DNA of 64,000 bases from an uncultured Desulfobacter sp. (GCF_963664415.1 NZ_OY761440.1:186001-250000); one strand, 5' to 3'; positions 43,026 through 52,416 are shown, numbered from the stretch's first letter. Notes: generated by a model not told the origin, from the sequence alone. A program made the numbers and translations.

Positions 43026-43929
43026 AGTATTTTCTCTCCTGATCTTTTGGGTAAAAATAGGCCATTTTCATTTTTTCTGACAACTCAAGATGCTCTTTGC
43101 TCCCCCTGTAGGTTCCCCAGTACATATAGAGCCTGAATTTAACGATCTCGATAAATTCAGACCTAAGGCATCTTTGTTCCACAGCTTTGGACAGGTCGGC
43201 AAACAGTCCTGAAAAAAAAAATCGTATAAAATCTGACCGGGTGAAATGCAGTTCCGGTGCAATGCTCTGCAATGCGTAGGCTTCCCGCTCATACCGGTTT
43301 AACACCTGGGTCCAGGTTTCATCATGGATATGATAAACTTCGGCTTTGGCGGCATAACCCACATGCCTGCCGGAAGCCGCCAACCGTTTTGCTAGATGCA
43401 TATCTTCCAGACCTGTCAGACTTTCGTCAAAAGGGTATTGCTCCCAGCATTCCCTGGTGATTGCCGCATTGGCATTGTTGCAGAAATATCCTTTCTGGGG
43501 AAGCTTGTCATAGTTGGGAAAGGTCTTGCAAAAATGAACATTTTCAGAAAATTTGGTTGTATCACGCCCGATCTGTCTACCGTAACAATACGCTACAGAT
43601 CCGTCTGCCAGAGGGGTCAAAAGATGCTCAAGCCAGCCGCCGTTTACCGGGATACAGTGGCCGCTGACAAAAACAAGATACTCTCCTTTTGCAGCCCTGC
43701 ATCCGACATTAAGTGAATAGCCGAAAGTGAAGTCTGATTTCTTAATATTTTCAATGCGGCAGCCATGTCTTTCTGCAATTTCCAGGGTGCTGTCTGTTGA
43801 ACCGGAGTCCACTACCACAATTTCCACATCCATTTCAGCGAATTTCTGGCCGGCAATTGCACGCAAAAGCTCATCCAGGTATCTTTCTTCATTATATGTC
43901 CTTATGATGACACTTGTTGTTACCGGCAT
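43015..43929 (-). CDS. Glycosyltransferase family 2, rhamnosyltransferase-like
   Basis: The 304-residue GT-A protein reads TSVIIRTYNEERYLDELLRAIAGQKF, DVEIVVVDSGSTDSTLEIAERHG, YLVFVSGHCIPVNGGWLEHLL and LTGLEDMHLAKRLAASGRHVGY. The usual DxD is replaced by SGHC, a form seen in some rhamnosyltransferase-like members. It overlaps the CMP-sugar synthetase start by 11 bases. Confidence 0.87.
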   Translation of the reverse strand: MPVTTSVIIRTYNEERYLDELLRAIAGQKFAEMDVEIVVVDSGSTDSTLEIAERHGCRIENIKKSDFTFGYSLNVGCRAAKGEYLVFVSGHCIPVNGGWLEHLLTPLADGSVAYCYGRQIGRDTTKFSENVHFCKTFPNYDKLPQKGYFCNNANAAITRECWEQYPFDESLTGLEDMHLAKRLAASGRHVGYAAKAEVYHIHDETWTQVLNRYEREAYALQSIAPELHFTRSDFIRFFFSGLFADLSKAVEQRCLRSEFIEIVKFRLYMYWGTYRGSKEHLELSEKMKMAYFYPKDQERKYYDN

Positions 43930-43932
43930 AAC

Positions 43933-44796
43933 TCAAAAACTCCAGGGCGCGGTTCCCGGCGTTTTCATCTCTAAAATAAAACATTGGCCACCTTGGGGAT
44001 CTGTATCCGTATCTTCAGATACAGCAGACGTGACAAACAGCATGTCCATTTCAGGGCCGCCGAAGCAGCAACTAGTCGGCCTGGATACGGGAAGGTCTAT
44101 GCTTTGTGTTATTTTTTTCCTGGTGGGGTCAAGACATACGATCTGTCCCCGACCCCACAGGGCCAACCAGATCATACCGTCCCGGTCGAGGGCTCCGCCG
44201 TCCGGCTCTCCGCCGTAACCGTTGAAATCGTATAGCTCTTCTACATGGTGGAGTCCGGCTTTATCTGCTTTGTAAAGATCAATTTTCCGGTAAAAGGAAT
44301 CTGAAATGGCCACATGGGAGGAATCAATCCAGACAAATGTGTTGGGAATACCGGTCATAATCGGTAGTTCCTTTAGGTATCCATCCCTGTTGAACGAATA
44401 TAATCTCCCGTTTCTACCATCCGGAGCCCATTGCATGGTGCCAAAATACAAAGTACCGTCAGGTCCGGCTGAGCCGTCGTTGGTTCTGTGTGTTTCCGGT
44501 ATGTCAACTTCTGCAATAATTTGCTTGACTCCATTTTGGAGATCAATGCAATAGACGCCTTTATCTGTAACTATCCAAACGAAATCAGGATCTGACACAC
44601 TTGGAATAATTGCCGTTGGCGTATATGCGAACTGCCATTTTTGAAAGTAATCTTTTGATTGGGTGTTTATTGGCTTTTCAAACACGCATTTATTCAGGAT
44701 ATCAAGCCACAAAAAGCAGTTCCTCCCACCTATCCAGATGGGACTTTCTCCAAGTTTACAAAAAAAAGAAGAATATGTTTTAATATCATTTAACAT
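43933..44796 (-). CDS. SMP-30/gluconolactonase family protein
   Basis: A six-bladed propeller of 287 residues. Metal-site blocks are CKLGESPIWIGGRNCFLWLD (Glu), RTNDGSAGPDGTLYFGTM (Asn), PNTFVWIDSSHVAISDS and YGGEPDGGALDRDGMIWLALWG (Asp). Family members hydrolyse sugar lactones. In this cluster it may open a lactone made by the neighbouring dehydrogenases. Confidence 0.85.
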   Translation of the reverse strand: MLNDIKTYSSFFCKLGESPIWIGGRNCFLWLDILNKCVFEKPINTQSKDYFQKWQFAYTPTAIIPSVSDPDFVWIVTDKGVYCIDLQNGVKQIIAEVDIPETHRTNDGSAGPDGTLYFGTMQWAPDGRNGRLYSFNRDGYLKELPIMTGIPNTFVWIDSSHVAISDSFYRKIDLYKADKAGLHHVEELYDFNGYGGEPDGGALDRDGMIWLALWGRGQIVCLDPTRKKITQSIDLPVSRPTSCCFGGPEMDMLFVTSAVSEDTDTDPQGGQCFILEMKTPGTAPWSF

Positions 44797-45573
44797 CTAT
44801 CCGCCAATCCGCTCTATTAAAGTTGCCGTTTTCCGTAAATAGTATGCAACTATTTTCGTCTTGTTAGACAAATTGAGCGGTTTAATATCTTTATGCTTGG
44901 GAGGAGTTACGACTTCCGTACGTCTTGCCAATTCAAACAAAGCAAGATCCTTTTCAACAAATGGCAGCACACGTTCACGTATATTGCCGGGAATCTTTTG
45001 ATCTTTACGGGAAACATTTTTGGTTCGAACGTTCCAATCAGAAAAATAAGCGGGATAAAGCGTTGTAAGTGTATAAAACGATTCTTTTAATTTAGAAAGT
45101 GGAAACAACAAAAGGGTTCCATTCGTTATACATTCCTGAATGGTAGACAATTGACCTCCTGAAAGAAATCTTACCTGACCATCGATGTACATCTTCTGGT
45201 GCCCATCTTCTAAAGCCCAGCTTATATAATCATCTATAGATAAAATTTTTGCCTCTGGAACAAGAGTCGTATGATTTCGGTGATAAAAATAGTGTGAAAC
45301 AAATCTATCAACCGGGTCTCTGACCCAGCATAGGGAGATTGTACTCATATCATTAGTATCATATGGCAGACTTAACGATAATTTGTGGCCGGTTAAACAT
45401 CGAAGATTCGGATAATGGTCAATAATTTTTTTGATTTGTTCACTCGTATATTGATAGTCATTCAGGATGCTATTTACACTATATAAAGTCTTTCCAAAAT
45501 TCCTTGATAAAAAATCTGAGACACTTGAACCGCCGCATTTAGGAATATGTAGATGTATAAAAATTGTTCTCAT
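44797..45573 (-). CDS. Sulfotransferase family protein (heparan-type)
   Basis: A 258-residue sulfotransferase: the PAPS-binding loop FIHLHIPKCGGSSVSDFLSRNF at the N-terminus and the 3'-phosphate motif ISLCWVRDPVDRFVSHYFYHRNHT. This is the Sulfotransfer_2 pattern known from carbohydrate O-sulfation. It abuts the SMP-30 gene. The first of three sulfotransferases in the locus. Confidence 0.88.
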   Translation of the reverse strand: MRTIFIHLHIPKCGGSSVSDFLSRNFGKTLYSVNSILNDYQYTSEQIKKIIDHYPNLRCLTGHKLSLSLPYDTNDMSTISLCWVRDPVDRFVSHYFYHRNHTTLVPEAKILSIDDYISWALEDGHQKMYIDGQVRFLSGGQLSTIQECITNGTLLLFPLSKLKESFYTLTTLYPAYFSDWNVRTKNVSRKDQKIPGNIRERVLPFVEKDLALFELARRTEVVTPPKHKDIKPLNLSNKTKIVAYYLRKTATLIERIGG

Positions 45574-45727
45574 TGGAAAAAAGCTGCTCCGCTCTATATC
45601 TTTTTTATAAAATTCACCAATAGTGAGTCACCTTGATTTATGATTTAAAACCTGCATATCGAATTAACAATGCTGTCCCAAAGGAATGTGACGATTGATC
45701 ATGATGGCCTCTTTGATATTTGCATAT

Positions 45728-46486
45728 CAATGTCATTAACTTAAGAGTGCTTCGCGCTTAAGCAATTGAATTTATATACAAATATTGAAATTTCAAGATC
45801 GACATGATATACTCAATTCTAATAATAATTGCGAGTTATCAAAAACAAAGTGGCATATCATGCCGAAACTTTTTAACAAATCTAACAACGCTGGCACGGA
45901 ATCTGGTTTCCAATATCTGTGCTGGGTTGATCGGATTTCTTCAAGAAATCATCAATTCTGATCAATTTATCAAGCAACATCGCCAAAGTCCAACCGATTT
46001 TATCCGCAAACGAAAACTTACTTTTTCAACCTTGATATTCTTTCTCATAAATATGGTTAAAGGCTCATATCAGGACGAACTTGATCATTTCATCAAATCT
46101 ATTTTTGGATTTGAAGTAGTCAAACGAGTTGTTTCCAAAGCCGCTTTGGCTAAAGCAAGGATGAAACTGAAATATGAAGCTTTCATAAACCTCAATATGC
46201 GTTTGACCAGCTACTTTTATGAAAATTTTAAGCCAGAGCAATGGCACGGGTTTAACCTGCTCGCCATAGACGGAACAACTGTTCGTTTACCTCGAATAAA
46301 GGCCATATCTGCACATTTCGGAGTCTTGAATCCAAGACAGGGGGACAAATGCCCCATGGTAAGGGTCTCACAAATGTTTGATCCTGCAAATAAAATCTCA
46401 GTGGATGCCATTATTGAATCCAAAAGCGTTGGTGAACGGGAATTGGCAGCGTTTCATTTTTTGAATTGAATGCCAAACGACTTAGT
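45728..46486 (+). mobile_element. IS4-family element, 5' half only (copy B)
   Basis: The left end CAATGTCATTAACTTAA is a diverged relative of the end of the intact IS4-type element at 26301. The transposase frame 45804-46469 (221 residues) matches that protein through LLAIDGTTVRL up to ELAAFHFLN, where a TGA replaces the expected leucine codon, then continues MPNDLV before it is cut at 46486 by another IS left end. The right half is missing. Non-functional. Confidence 0.85.
45804..46486 (+). pseudogene. Truncated IS4-family transposase
   Basis: Carries the N-terminal domain and first catalytic Asp (LLAIDGTTVRLPRIKAISAHFGVL) of the IS4 family but lacks the DRGYP and YREK blocks. A nonsense codon at about 46467 precedes the physical truncation. 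Roughly 55-60 percent identical by eye to the intact transposase at 26355, so it is a different, older member. Confidence 0.85.
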
Positions 46487-46582
46487 CAATGTCATAAAGT
46501 TAAGAGCTCTTGTTGAAAAATTATGTAAATACAGAATATTATGCTATACTCAGTTTTAATAATAACCCAAAATATTTCTTGT
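46487..46582 (+). mobile_element. IS4-family left-end fragment (copy C)
   Basis: These 96 bases begin with the same 17-bp end CAATGTCATAAAGTTAA as the intact element and match its first 96 bases closely, through AATAATAACCCAAAA to TTTCTTGT. They stop where an IS21 istA sequence begins. So a third IS4 copy inserted into copy B and was then cut away except for its left end. Confidence 0.85.
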
Positions 46583-46634
46583 AGCTGCCCCAATCCACCT
46601 GGGCACATTCACCGGGGGCGAACACCAGTTTTAA

Positions 46635-48171
46635 CCCTACAACGTTACTTATGTTATAAATAACTTGAATTTATTCAATATATCTGTCATGTTTTGGAGA
46701 AAAATCCAAAAGGAGGCAGATGATGTTGCCCAATATTCGCCAAAACGACTATTTGTACCCGATTCCAAAATTTGACCTTAACGCCCAAGATATTGAAAAG
46801 TTCAATCATGAGCTTAGCTGCTTCCATTCTGAGTTTCACGACTATTTCAAAAGAAGCGAATCAAGAGAGCATTTTTTGAATTACATGAGTGGACAATTCA
46901 GCGAGCTTGAAAGAAAATCCATTGAGCCAATTGCTCTGAATGTCAAAGGCGGCAATGTACGAGCTATGCAGCGGTTTGTGAGCGATGCGCCATGGGAGGA
47001 TGATAAAATAATGGTTAAATATCGTAATCTTGTTGCATCTGATCTCCAAAGTCCAGATGGCGCTCTGATTTTTGATGAATCCGGATTTGCAAAAAAAGGA
47101 AACGAATCTATAGGCGTTTCAAAACAATATTGCGGTAATCTTGGTAAGGTTGATAACTGCCAAGTTGGGGTGTTTGCCGCTTACGCCTCTGAAGCAGGAT
47201 ATTCCTTGGTTGATAAACGCCTTTTCATTCCGGAAAAATGGTTTGGCGATGACTTTGAATCTCGTAGAAAAAAATGTAAGCTACCTGCGGAAACTATATT
47301 TAAGACTAAGCCTCAATTAGCAGTGGAAATGTTAAAAAACTTAGCCGATGAAGGTACTCTTCCGTTCAAATACATTTTGGCAGATTCTCTTTACGGCGTC
47401 AGTCCAGAATTCATAGAAGCTGCAAACAAATTGGTTGGCACTACCTATTTTGTATCAGTCCCCGGCAAGACACTATGCTGGCTGAAATCCCCTGTTACTA
47501 TAGAAAAAAAATATAAATATAAAGGCGAACAACACACAAAAACCGTTCTTTTTGACACTGAAAAAAAGCCCATATCTTTGTCTGCTCTTGCTAAAAATAC
47601 GAATTCCTATTTCTGGTACCGACGAAAAGTATCTGAGGGGACCAAAGGACCAATTGTTTATGAATTCACTCGCCAGCGAGTGACACTTTCAGGCGAAGGG
47701 CTCCCCCAACGAGAAGTATGGGTGGTCATACGCAGGTCCATCGGTAAAAATCCTGAATACAGCTACTATATCAGCAATGCTTCAAGCAGCGTCCGGCTGC
47801 CGCTATTTGTTTGGCTGAGTGGTATGCGCTGGGCAATCGAGCAATGTTTTGAGGAAACAAAATCAGAACTGGGCATGGATCAATATGAGGTTAGAAAATT
47901 TCCAGGCTGGCATCACCATATAATAACATGCATGCTTGGACATTTTTTCCTCTGGCACCTGAAAATCAGGCTGGGGAAAAAAAGCTCCATCTATTACGCT
48001 GGCCCTGCTGAGATTCTTGTTTCAAGCCCTTTTACCGATAAGGGAGAATGATTTGGATACTTTGATTGACCAAGCTCTATGGATTCAAAATCGAAATCAC
48101 AAATCCTATCTATCACATCGAAAACGTAAAATTATTATGACTGGGGGCTTTTGTTAAATAACGTTGTAGGG
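46635..48171 (+). mobile_element. IS701-family insertion sequence with TTAA target duplication
   Basis: Ends are perfect 13-bp inverted repeats CCCTACAACGTTA (46635-46647; reverse complement 48159-48171), extending imperfectly to 19 bases. Flanking TTAA occurs at 46631-46634 and 48172-48175; collapsing it to one copy restores the interrupted istA frame, which proves the 4-bp duplication. The element carries one transposase gene and appears intact. Confidence 0.93.
46720..48051 (+). CDS. IS701-family DDE transposase
   Basis: 443 residues after AGGAGG. The family blocks are ALIFDESGFAKKGNESIGVSKQYCGNLGKVDNCQVGVFAAYAS (first Asp, and the conserved QYCG...GKVDNCQV), FKYILADSLYG (second Asp) and MRWAIEQCFEETKSELGMDQYEVR (Glu). 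Full length and uninterrupted, so probably active. Confidence 0.92.
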   Translation: MMLPNIRQNDYLYPIPKFDLNAQDIEKFNHELSCFHSEFHDYFKRSESREHFLNYMSGQFSELERKSIEPIALNVKGGNVRAMQRFVSDAPWEDDKIMVKYRNLVASDLQSPDGALIFDESGFAKKGNESIGVSKQYCGNLGKVDNCQVGVFAAYASEAGYSLVDKRLFIPEKWFGDDFESRRKKCKLPAETIFKTKPQLAVEMLKNLADEGTLPFKYILADSLYGVSPEFIEAANKLVGTTYFVSVPGKTLCWLKSPVTIEKKYKYKGEQHTKTVLFDTEKKPISLSALAKNTNSYFWYRRKVSEGTKGPIVYEFTRQRVTLSGEGLPQREVWVVIRRSIGKNPEYSYYISNASSSVRLPLFVWLSGMRWAIEQCFEETKSELGMDQYEVRKFPGWHHHIITCMLGHFFLWHLKIRLGKKSSIYYAGPAEILVSSPFTDKGE

Positions 48172-48217
48172 TTAAATACGGGGTGACTTTTGGCGGACGA
48201 ATTTTACGAACATAATC

Positions 48218-50110
48218 TCCTGTTCGACAGCCGTAGGTATACGAAATCCGGAAAGCCCTATCAATAAAGAGATACAGCTATCCCTCTAAAATGGCGTAGT
48301 GCCTACATATTTTAAGTGTTTATCCTATGGGCTTGATTTTCGCAGGAAGTTTTATGTTTAATTTTTTAAATAGGTTACGCTGATTTTGAGTGAGTTCTGT
48401 GTACTGTAGTACACGCCCATCTTTATGCAAAAATTCGCCTAAATAGAGCCGTTCCAGCTCGGCGCGGACCCTGGGCCAGCTCAAGCCGGTCTCCAGCTCG
48501 GTAATCCGCACCAGGAGCAGGGCCAGCCAGCACAGCAGGACATGAGAGCGGATGCGGTCGTCTTTGGTGTGGTAGACAGGCCGGAGGGACAGGGTGGACT
48601 TTAAAGTGCGGAACGCGCGCTCGACTTCCATGAGTTGTTTGTAGCCAAGGGCGATATCCTCAGCCGACAGGCTTTTGTCGCTTGTGCTCAAAAGATATTT
48701 GCCGTCCAGCTTTTCCGCCTGCTTAATCTTAGCCTTATCCACCGTCAGCTTGCCTGACTTCAGTTCCTTGAGGTATCTGCCCATGGACCGGTGTGCCAGG
48801 AGAGCATATTTGGATTTGAGATATGCTTTGCCGGACCGTTTGTTCAGTGCCGCCAGCTCCGTTTCGATCCGCTCCAGGTTCCTTGCCCTGACATGTTTGT
48901 CGTGTTCAGCCTGTTCTGGGTTGTAAGCGATGACGAACCGGCGCCTGCCGCTGCCCTCACCGACAAAGACCTCTTTGATATGGAGATTGTCGTTGACCTT
49001 TTTGAACCGCCCACCCCGGTTCAGGGCTTCTTCATTTACATTGGGGCCCCTCAACTTTTCACCAAGGATGTACTGTCCCCCGGTTCTTTGGAGGTTTTTT
49101 CGATTCTCTTCGCTGGTCATGCCACGGTCCATGGCCCAAATCACGTTGCCAAGCCGCCAGTCGTTCAAATCCTTTTGAACGGTATCGACGCACTTGGCGT
49201 CATTTTGGTTGCCCGGCAGAACCCAGCAACGGACCGGGATACCTTCCCGTGTCACGGCCAGGCCAATGGTGACTTGGGGCAGGTCATCTCTTTTGTGTTT
49301 AGATTTCCCAAAAGCAAGCAGCTCCGAGTCGTTGGTGTCTTCCATTTCAAAATAAGTGTTGGTTGTATCAAAGAAGATCAGGTCCACCGTGAGATTCAGC
49401 AGTTGAGCCGTTGTCCAGAACACCTTCTCTTGGATGGCCTCCGCATTCTTAAGCAGGAAGTCCATACTCCGGTAAAGGTGCTGAACCTTGATCGGCGCCT
49501 CAATGTCCAGATGAACATCCTTGGCTACCCACTCTTCGACGGCAAGTTTGGAAGACGGAGCCAGTGCCCTGTTGGCCACCATTGCAAAAATCGCATCCGA
49601 AATCGGCGCTTTGAACTCTGTGTGTTTCAATGCATTGGCAAGGCAGCGGTCAATCCCAATGCGTTCCCACAAGCCTTTGAGCAGCAGGGCTCCCCCTGCC
49701 GGCCTGCTGGATATGAACTTGAGCCCGGCGCTTTGGGCTTCAAGGTCCTGAATGTCTTCGGGGCTGATGAACCGGCTGAGGCTGCTGACTAAGCGCTTGA
49801 GGGCGGCTACGTCGAGTTGGTCCCGCCGCCCGAAGGAGTAGACGACCTCGGCTCGTGAATAGCCTTTTTCTGGATGACGAGTATTGTGGGCTAACTGAAC
49901 ATACTCGACCTCGGACCCATCTTTGTTTCTGCGTTTTATTGTGCGTACATACATGCCCATAGAAAAAGCATGTATCGTCATTAATGTCAAGCATAAACCA
50001 ACAAGTCGTATGCCTACAAGTTTTGGCGTCAGGAATCACATTCGAGCTGATTTTATTGGATATTTTGACAAAATTTTAACAAAAGGAACCTACAACTGTC
50101 GAACACAGGA
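48218..50110 (-). mobile_element. IS1634-family insertion sequence inside istA
   Basis: The ends read inward TCCTG-TTCGACAGCCGTAGGT (48218) and TCCTGTGTTCGACAGTTGTAGGT (50110), imperfect inverted repeats with a 2-base indel. The 5-bp repeat TAATC (48213-48217 and 50111-50115; 6 bp ATAATC if the end is set one base in) flanks the element. The istA codons for TDYVRK read through once it is removed. Its base composition is clearly more GC-rich than the surrounding DNA, in line with recent arrival. Confidence 0.88.
48320..49954 (-). CDS. IS1634-family transposase
   Basis: About 544 residues from MYVRTIKRRNKDGSEVEYVQLAHN, which fits the family N-terminus; the frame is open to 49990. Catalytic blocks: VDLIFFDTTNTYFE (first Asp), NVIWAMDRGMTSEEN (second Asp), and the late YKQLMEVERAFRTLKSTLSLRPVYH (Glu in the YREK-like region). 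Looks intact. Confidence 0.9.
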   Translation of the reverse strand: MYVRTIKRRNKDGSEVEYVQLAHNTRHPEKGYSRAEVVYSFGRRDQLDVAALKRLVSSLSRFISPEDIQDLEAQSAGLKFISSRPAGGALLLKGLWERIGIDRCLANALKHTEFKAPISDAIFAMVANRALAPSSKLAVEEWVAKDVHLDIEAPIKVQHLYRSMDFLLKNAEAIQEKVFWTTAQLLNLTVDLIFFDTTNTYFEMEDTNDSELLAFGKSKHKRDDLPQVTIGLAVTREGIPVRCWVLPGNQNDAKCVDTVQKDLNDWRLGNVIWAMDRGMTSEENRKNLQRTGGQYILGEKLRGPNVNEEALNRGGRFKKVNDNLHIKEVFVGEGSGRRRFVIAYNPEQAEHDKHVRARNLERIETELAALNKRSGKAYLKSKYALLAHRSMGRYLKELKSGKLTVDKAKIKQAEKLDGKYLLSTSDKSLSAEDIALGYKQLMEVERAFRTLKSTLSLRPVYHTKDDRIRSHVLLCWLALLLVRITELETGLSWPRVRAELERLYLGEFLHKDGRVLQYTELTQNQRNLFKKLNIKLPAKIKPIG

Positions 50111-50232
50111 TAATCAGTCACAATGGTAATGCCGCCGTCAAATCCGTTTTCCTGTATGCGCTGAAATACCTGCCTTGCTGTATACACATGGGTTTCAAGC
50201 ATCCTGACAATGTCATTTTTAAACGGATCCAG

Positions 50233-50350
50233 CTTGAAAAAAATGCCAAAGCGATAGGTCTTACTGGAGATACTCTGCTTCAGGAACGTCAGGAAAAGGC
50301 CAAGCCTGTCCTTAATGAGTTCAAAAAATGGCTGGATGACACTGTCGAGA
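50233..50350 (+). pseudogene. IS66-family transposase fragment
   Basis: The plus frame reads LEKNAKAIGLTGDTLLQERQEKAKPVLNEFKKWLDD, the block of IS66 TnpC that precedes the last catalytic region. It starts where the istA fragment ends and has no other IS66 parts nearby. The reading frame runs on to 50484 but the sequence after about 50350 is not recognisably IS66. Confidence 0.75.
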
Positions 50351-50484
50351 TAACGCCTCCCCAAAACTCAAACATCAAGTATTTCGAATTCGCTTCAAAT
50401 GCCGAACTGAGCAGCAGTGTCGCTGTGATAATGAGCTATTTTCGGCCTGATTCTCATGATGAAATTCTCCGCTCAAGTCATTAG

Positions 50485-50513
50485 TTACCGACTCCGCAAA
50501 GCGGAGTCGGTAA
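50485..50513. terminator. Perfect 13-bp hairpin after the sulfotransferase gene
   Basis: TTACCGACTCCGC pairs with GCGGAGTCGGTAA around an AAA loop, directly after the stop codon of the minus-strand sulfotransferase gene. No U tract follows on either strand, so it may work as a bidirectional barrier or mark the end of the IS debris. Confidence 0.6.
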
Positions 50514-51521
50514 TCATTTCCTCATCAATCGTTTGCTAAATTTGATAAAAGCCTTCAATATGCATTTTTCAATAAAATTTCTTTTTATATAGTCTTTATT
50601 GATCAATTCAGTTAAAGAGTGTGTAAATAAAACAAGCTGTCTTGACGGGTGCTCTTTTTCAAGCTGTTGAAGCATTTCATGATATGAATATCCCAATTCA
50701 TTTATGATTGATTCGCCAAGCATTCTTAAATAATCATGATACAGACGCCATGTTTGAGTGTCCTTATCTAATGACATCCATTTGTTTACACTGTTTTTAA
50801 CAGGTTTTGTATTTTTATTGACTGTAATTTTGTCTCCAAACACCCAATTAACTTGACCCGTCTGCCCATAATTTATCATTTCTGGTTCATACTCTATATT
50901 TAGGTATTCGCAGATGCGTTTAATTTTATTATCCGGTTCTGCAACAATATCCTCGTATCTGATAACAAGTACATCGCGTTTAATTTGTTTAACGCCCTCA
51001 ACCAGTAGAATAGGAGCATTCAATAAATCTCGTTTGTAATAATATAAAAAAAAGAGGTTTTCCTTGACCCACGTATTCAAGATGGAACTCAGACAAGCCA
51101 ATGGGTTTCTATACAAAATTATAAATTTTGCTTGGGGGAAAGTTCTGTGAAGATCAGGAATTATATTATAATAACGAGGTGTTTTATCCAAAAAATAACT
51201 TTTGCCTTCACTCTTCAGCTTTTTTTCATATAGAAAGGTGTACATTCGACGTACACCTTCATAGTAATCATCAATTCCATTAGGCAATGATTGTATGAAA
51301 CCGGTCACAGCGCGATGAGCCAATGATGCATCGAACTCTGCCTCATACCCTATCTGTCTGGTAACATAAAACGGGTGGAGCATGATCCACGGTTCAGAGA
51401 CGGTGTGAATTTTTGAATGTGTTCCAAGAATCCTTTGCAACATTGTCGACCCAGCCCGTGGTTGGGAAATAATAAAAATTAGATTGCTACCTAATGAATG
51501 TGTCATAGTTAAATATGTCAA
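50514..51521 (-). CDS. Sulfotransferase family protein
   Basis: The 335-residue protein has the PAPS loop LIFIISQPRAGSTMLQRILGTHSKIHTVSEPWIML and the second motif FIILYRNPLACLSSILNTW. KNSVNKWMSLDKDTQTW near the C-terminus matches the K-x7-W-type acceptor motif. AT-rich like the next five genes. Probably sulfates the exported glycan. Confidence 0.88.
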   Translation of the reverse strand: MTYLTMTHSLGSNLIFIISQPRAGSTMLQRILGTHSKIHTVSEPWIMLHPFYVTRQIGYEAEFDASLAHRAVTGFIQSLPNGIDDYYEGVRRMYTFLYEKKLKSEGKSYFLDKTPRYYNIIPDLHRTFPQAKFIILYRNPLACLSSILNTWVKENLFFLYYYKRDLLNAPILLVEGVKQIKRDVLVIRYEDIVAEPDNKIKRICEYLNIEYEPEMINYGQTGQVNWVFGDKITVNKNTKPVKNSVNKWMSLDKDTQTWRLYHDYLRMLGESIINELGYSYHEMLQQLEKEHPSRQLVLFTHSLTELINKDYIKRNFIEKCILKAFIKFSKRLMRK

Positions 51522-51531
51522 ATATAAGTTG

Positions 51532-52416
51532 TTAACGTATTTGGTAGTTTAAAACAGCTTTAATCATGAAAAATTTTAACCTTTTATATATTGAAAATCG
51601 ACAATTTTCCTTCATGTATCTATTTATATGAAGTGCGATATTGTCTCTTTGATTTTTAATAACAACCTGTTTTTTCTTTTGCGGCAAAGCATCAATTAAG
51701 TGTCGGTTTTTCAAAAAAACGTTAAATAAATTTTCATAATAAATCTTACCATTTGAATGTGAAATCCCCTCTCCATGCTGTCTGTAAAAAACTGAATCAT
51801 GCTTGACATGTTTCACATGAGATGCTGCAGCAAGACGAATTTTGAAATCCCAATCTTCAAATATAAACAAATTTTCATCAAATAGTCCTATCGAATCAAG
51901 CAATTGCTTTTCAATTAGCCAATTGCGCAATGTCATTTTATGAGTCAAAACTTCAAACAGAATGTCTCCCTGCGCACCGTCATGCTCCCTTCTGAATGGC
52001 TTTAGAAAATTACTGTCCTTATCGACCAAAACAGAGTCTGAATAAGCCCATCGGCATTCAGGGTTTTTTTTTATATTTTTCAATTCAAGCTTTAGTTTAT
52101 CTGGGTGCCAGAAATCGTCCCCCGCAACGATTGAAACATATTTAGTACGAATTCTCTTTAGTCCACCATTGAAATTTTGGGGGATTCCGTAATTTTTATC
52201 ATTAAAAACCGTTTCAATAATCTTTGGATATTTTCTTTTATATTCCAATACGACTTCCCTTGTACAGTCTTGTGAAAAATCGTCACAAACTACTATCTGA
52301 TGAGGTGGATAGCTTTGCTTCAACAATGATTCGAGACATTCGGATATATATTCCCCGCAGTTATAAGTTGGAACAACAACACCTATGCTATCCATTTTAT
52401 TTCTTGACGAATTCAT
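51532..52416 (-). CDS. Glycosyltransferase family 2
   Basis: 294 residues: IGVVVPTYNCGEYISECLESLLKQSYPPHQIVVCDDFSQDCTREV, metal site VSIVAGDDFWHPDK, and LLDSIGLFDENLFIFEDWDFKIRLA. The ATG at 52416 overlaps the end of the aminotransferase gene; ATG 52395 (MDSIGVVV) is an equally plausible start without overlap. Confidence 0.9.
   Translation of the reverse strand: MNSSRNKMDSIGVVVPTYNCGEYISECLESLLKQSYPPHQIVVCDDFSQDCTREVVLEYKRKYPKIIETVFNDKNYGIPQNFNGGLKRIRTKYVSIVAGDDFWHPDKLKLELKNIKKNPECRWAYSDSVLVDKDSNFLKPFRREHDGAQGDILFEVLTHKMTLRNWLIEKQLLDSIGLFDENLFIFEDWDFKIRLAAASHVKHVKHDSVFYRQHGEGISHSNGKIYYENLFNVFLKNRHLIDALPQKKKQVVIKNQRDNIALHINRYMKENCRFSIYKRLKFFMIKAVLNYQIR

Larger units (their letters stand above)
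46583..50240 (-). pseudogene. istA: IS21-family istA transposase fragment, split by two younger IS elements
   Basis: Three minus-strand pieces rebuild one reading frame: 50240-50111 (LDPFKNDIVRMLETHVYTARQVFQRIQENGFDGGITIVTDY), 48217-48176 (YVRKIRPPKVTPYL) and 46634-46583 (KLVFAPGECAQVDWGS). Removing the elements at 48218-50110 and 46635-48171, with one copy of each target duplication, makes TDYVRKIRPPKVTPYLKLVF read straight through. The fragment covers the region between the helix-turn-helix and the first catalytic Asp (DWG) of IstA. Its 3' part and istB are missing. Confidence 0.9.

Noticed and set aside
48791..49792. Plus-strand 333-residue open frame
   Set aside because: Antisense shadow of the GC-rich IS1634 transposase; no motif and no ribosome-binding site.
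48300..50024. Direct repeat TGCCTACA-x2-TTTT near both ends of the IS1634 element, first taken as its boundary
   Set aside because: The true ends are further out (48218 and 50110), shown by the inverted repeats, the target duplication and the restored istA frame; the direct repeat is internal.
50053..50364. Single minus-strand 103-residue frame as one gene
   Set aside because: It mixes an istA fragment (right-to-left from about 50240) with the antisense of an IS66 fragment; not one gene.
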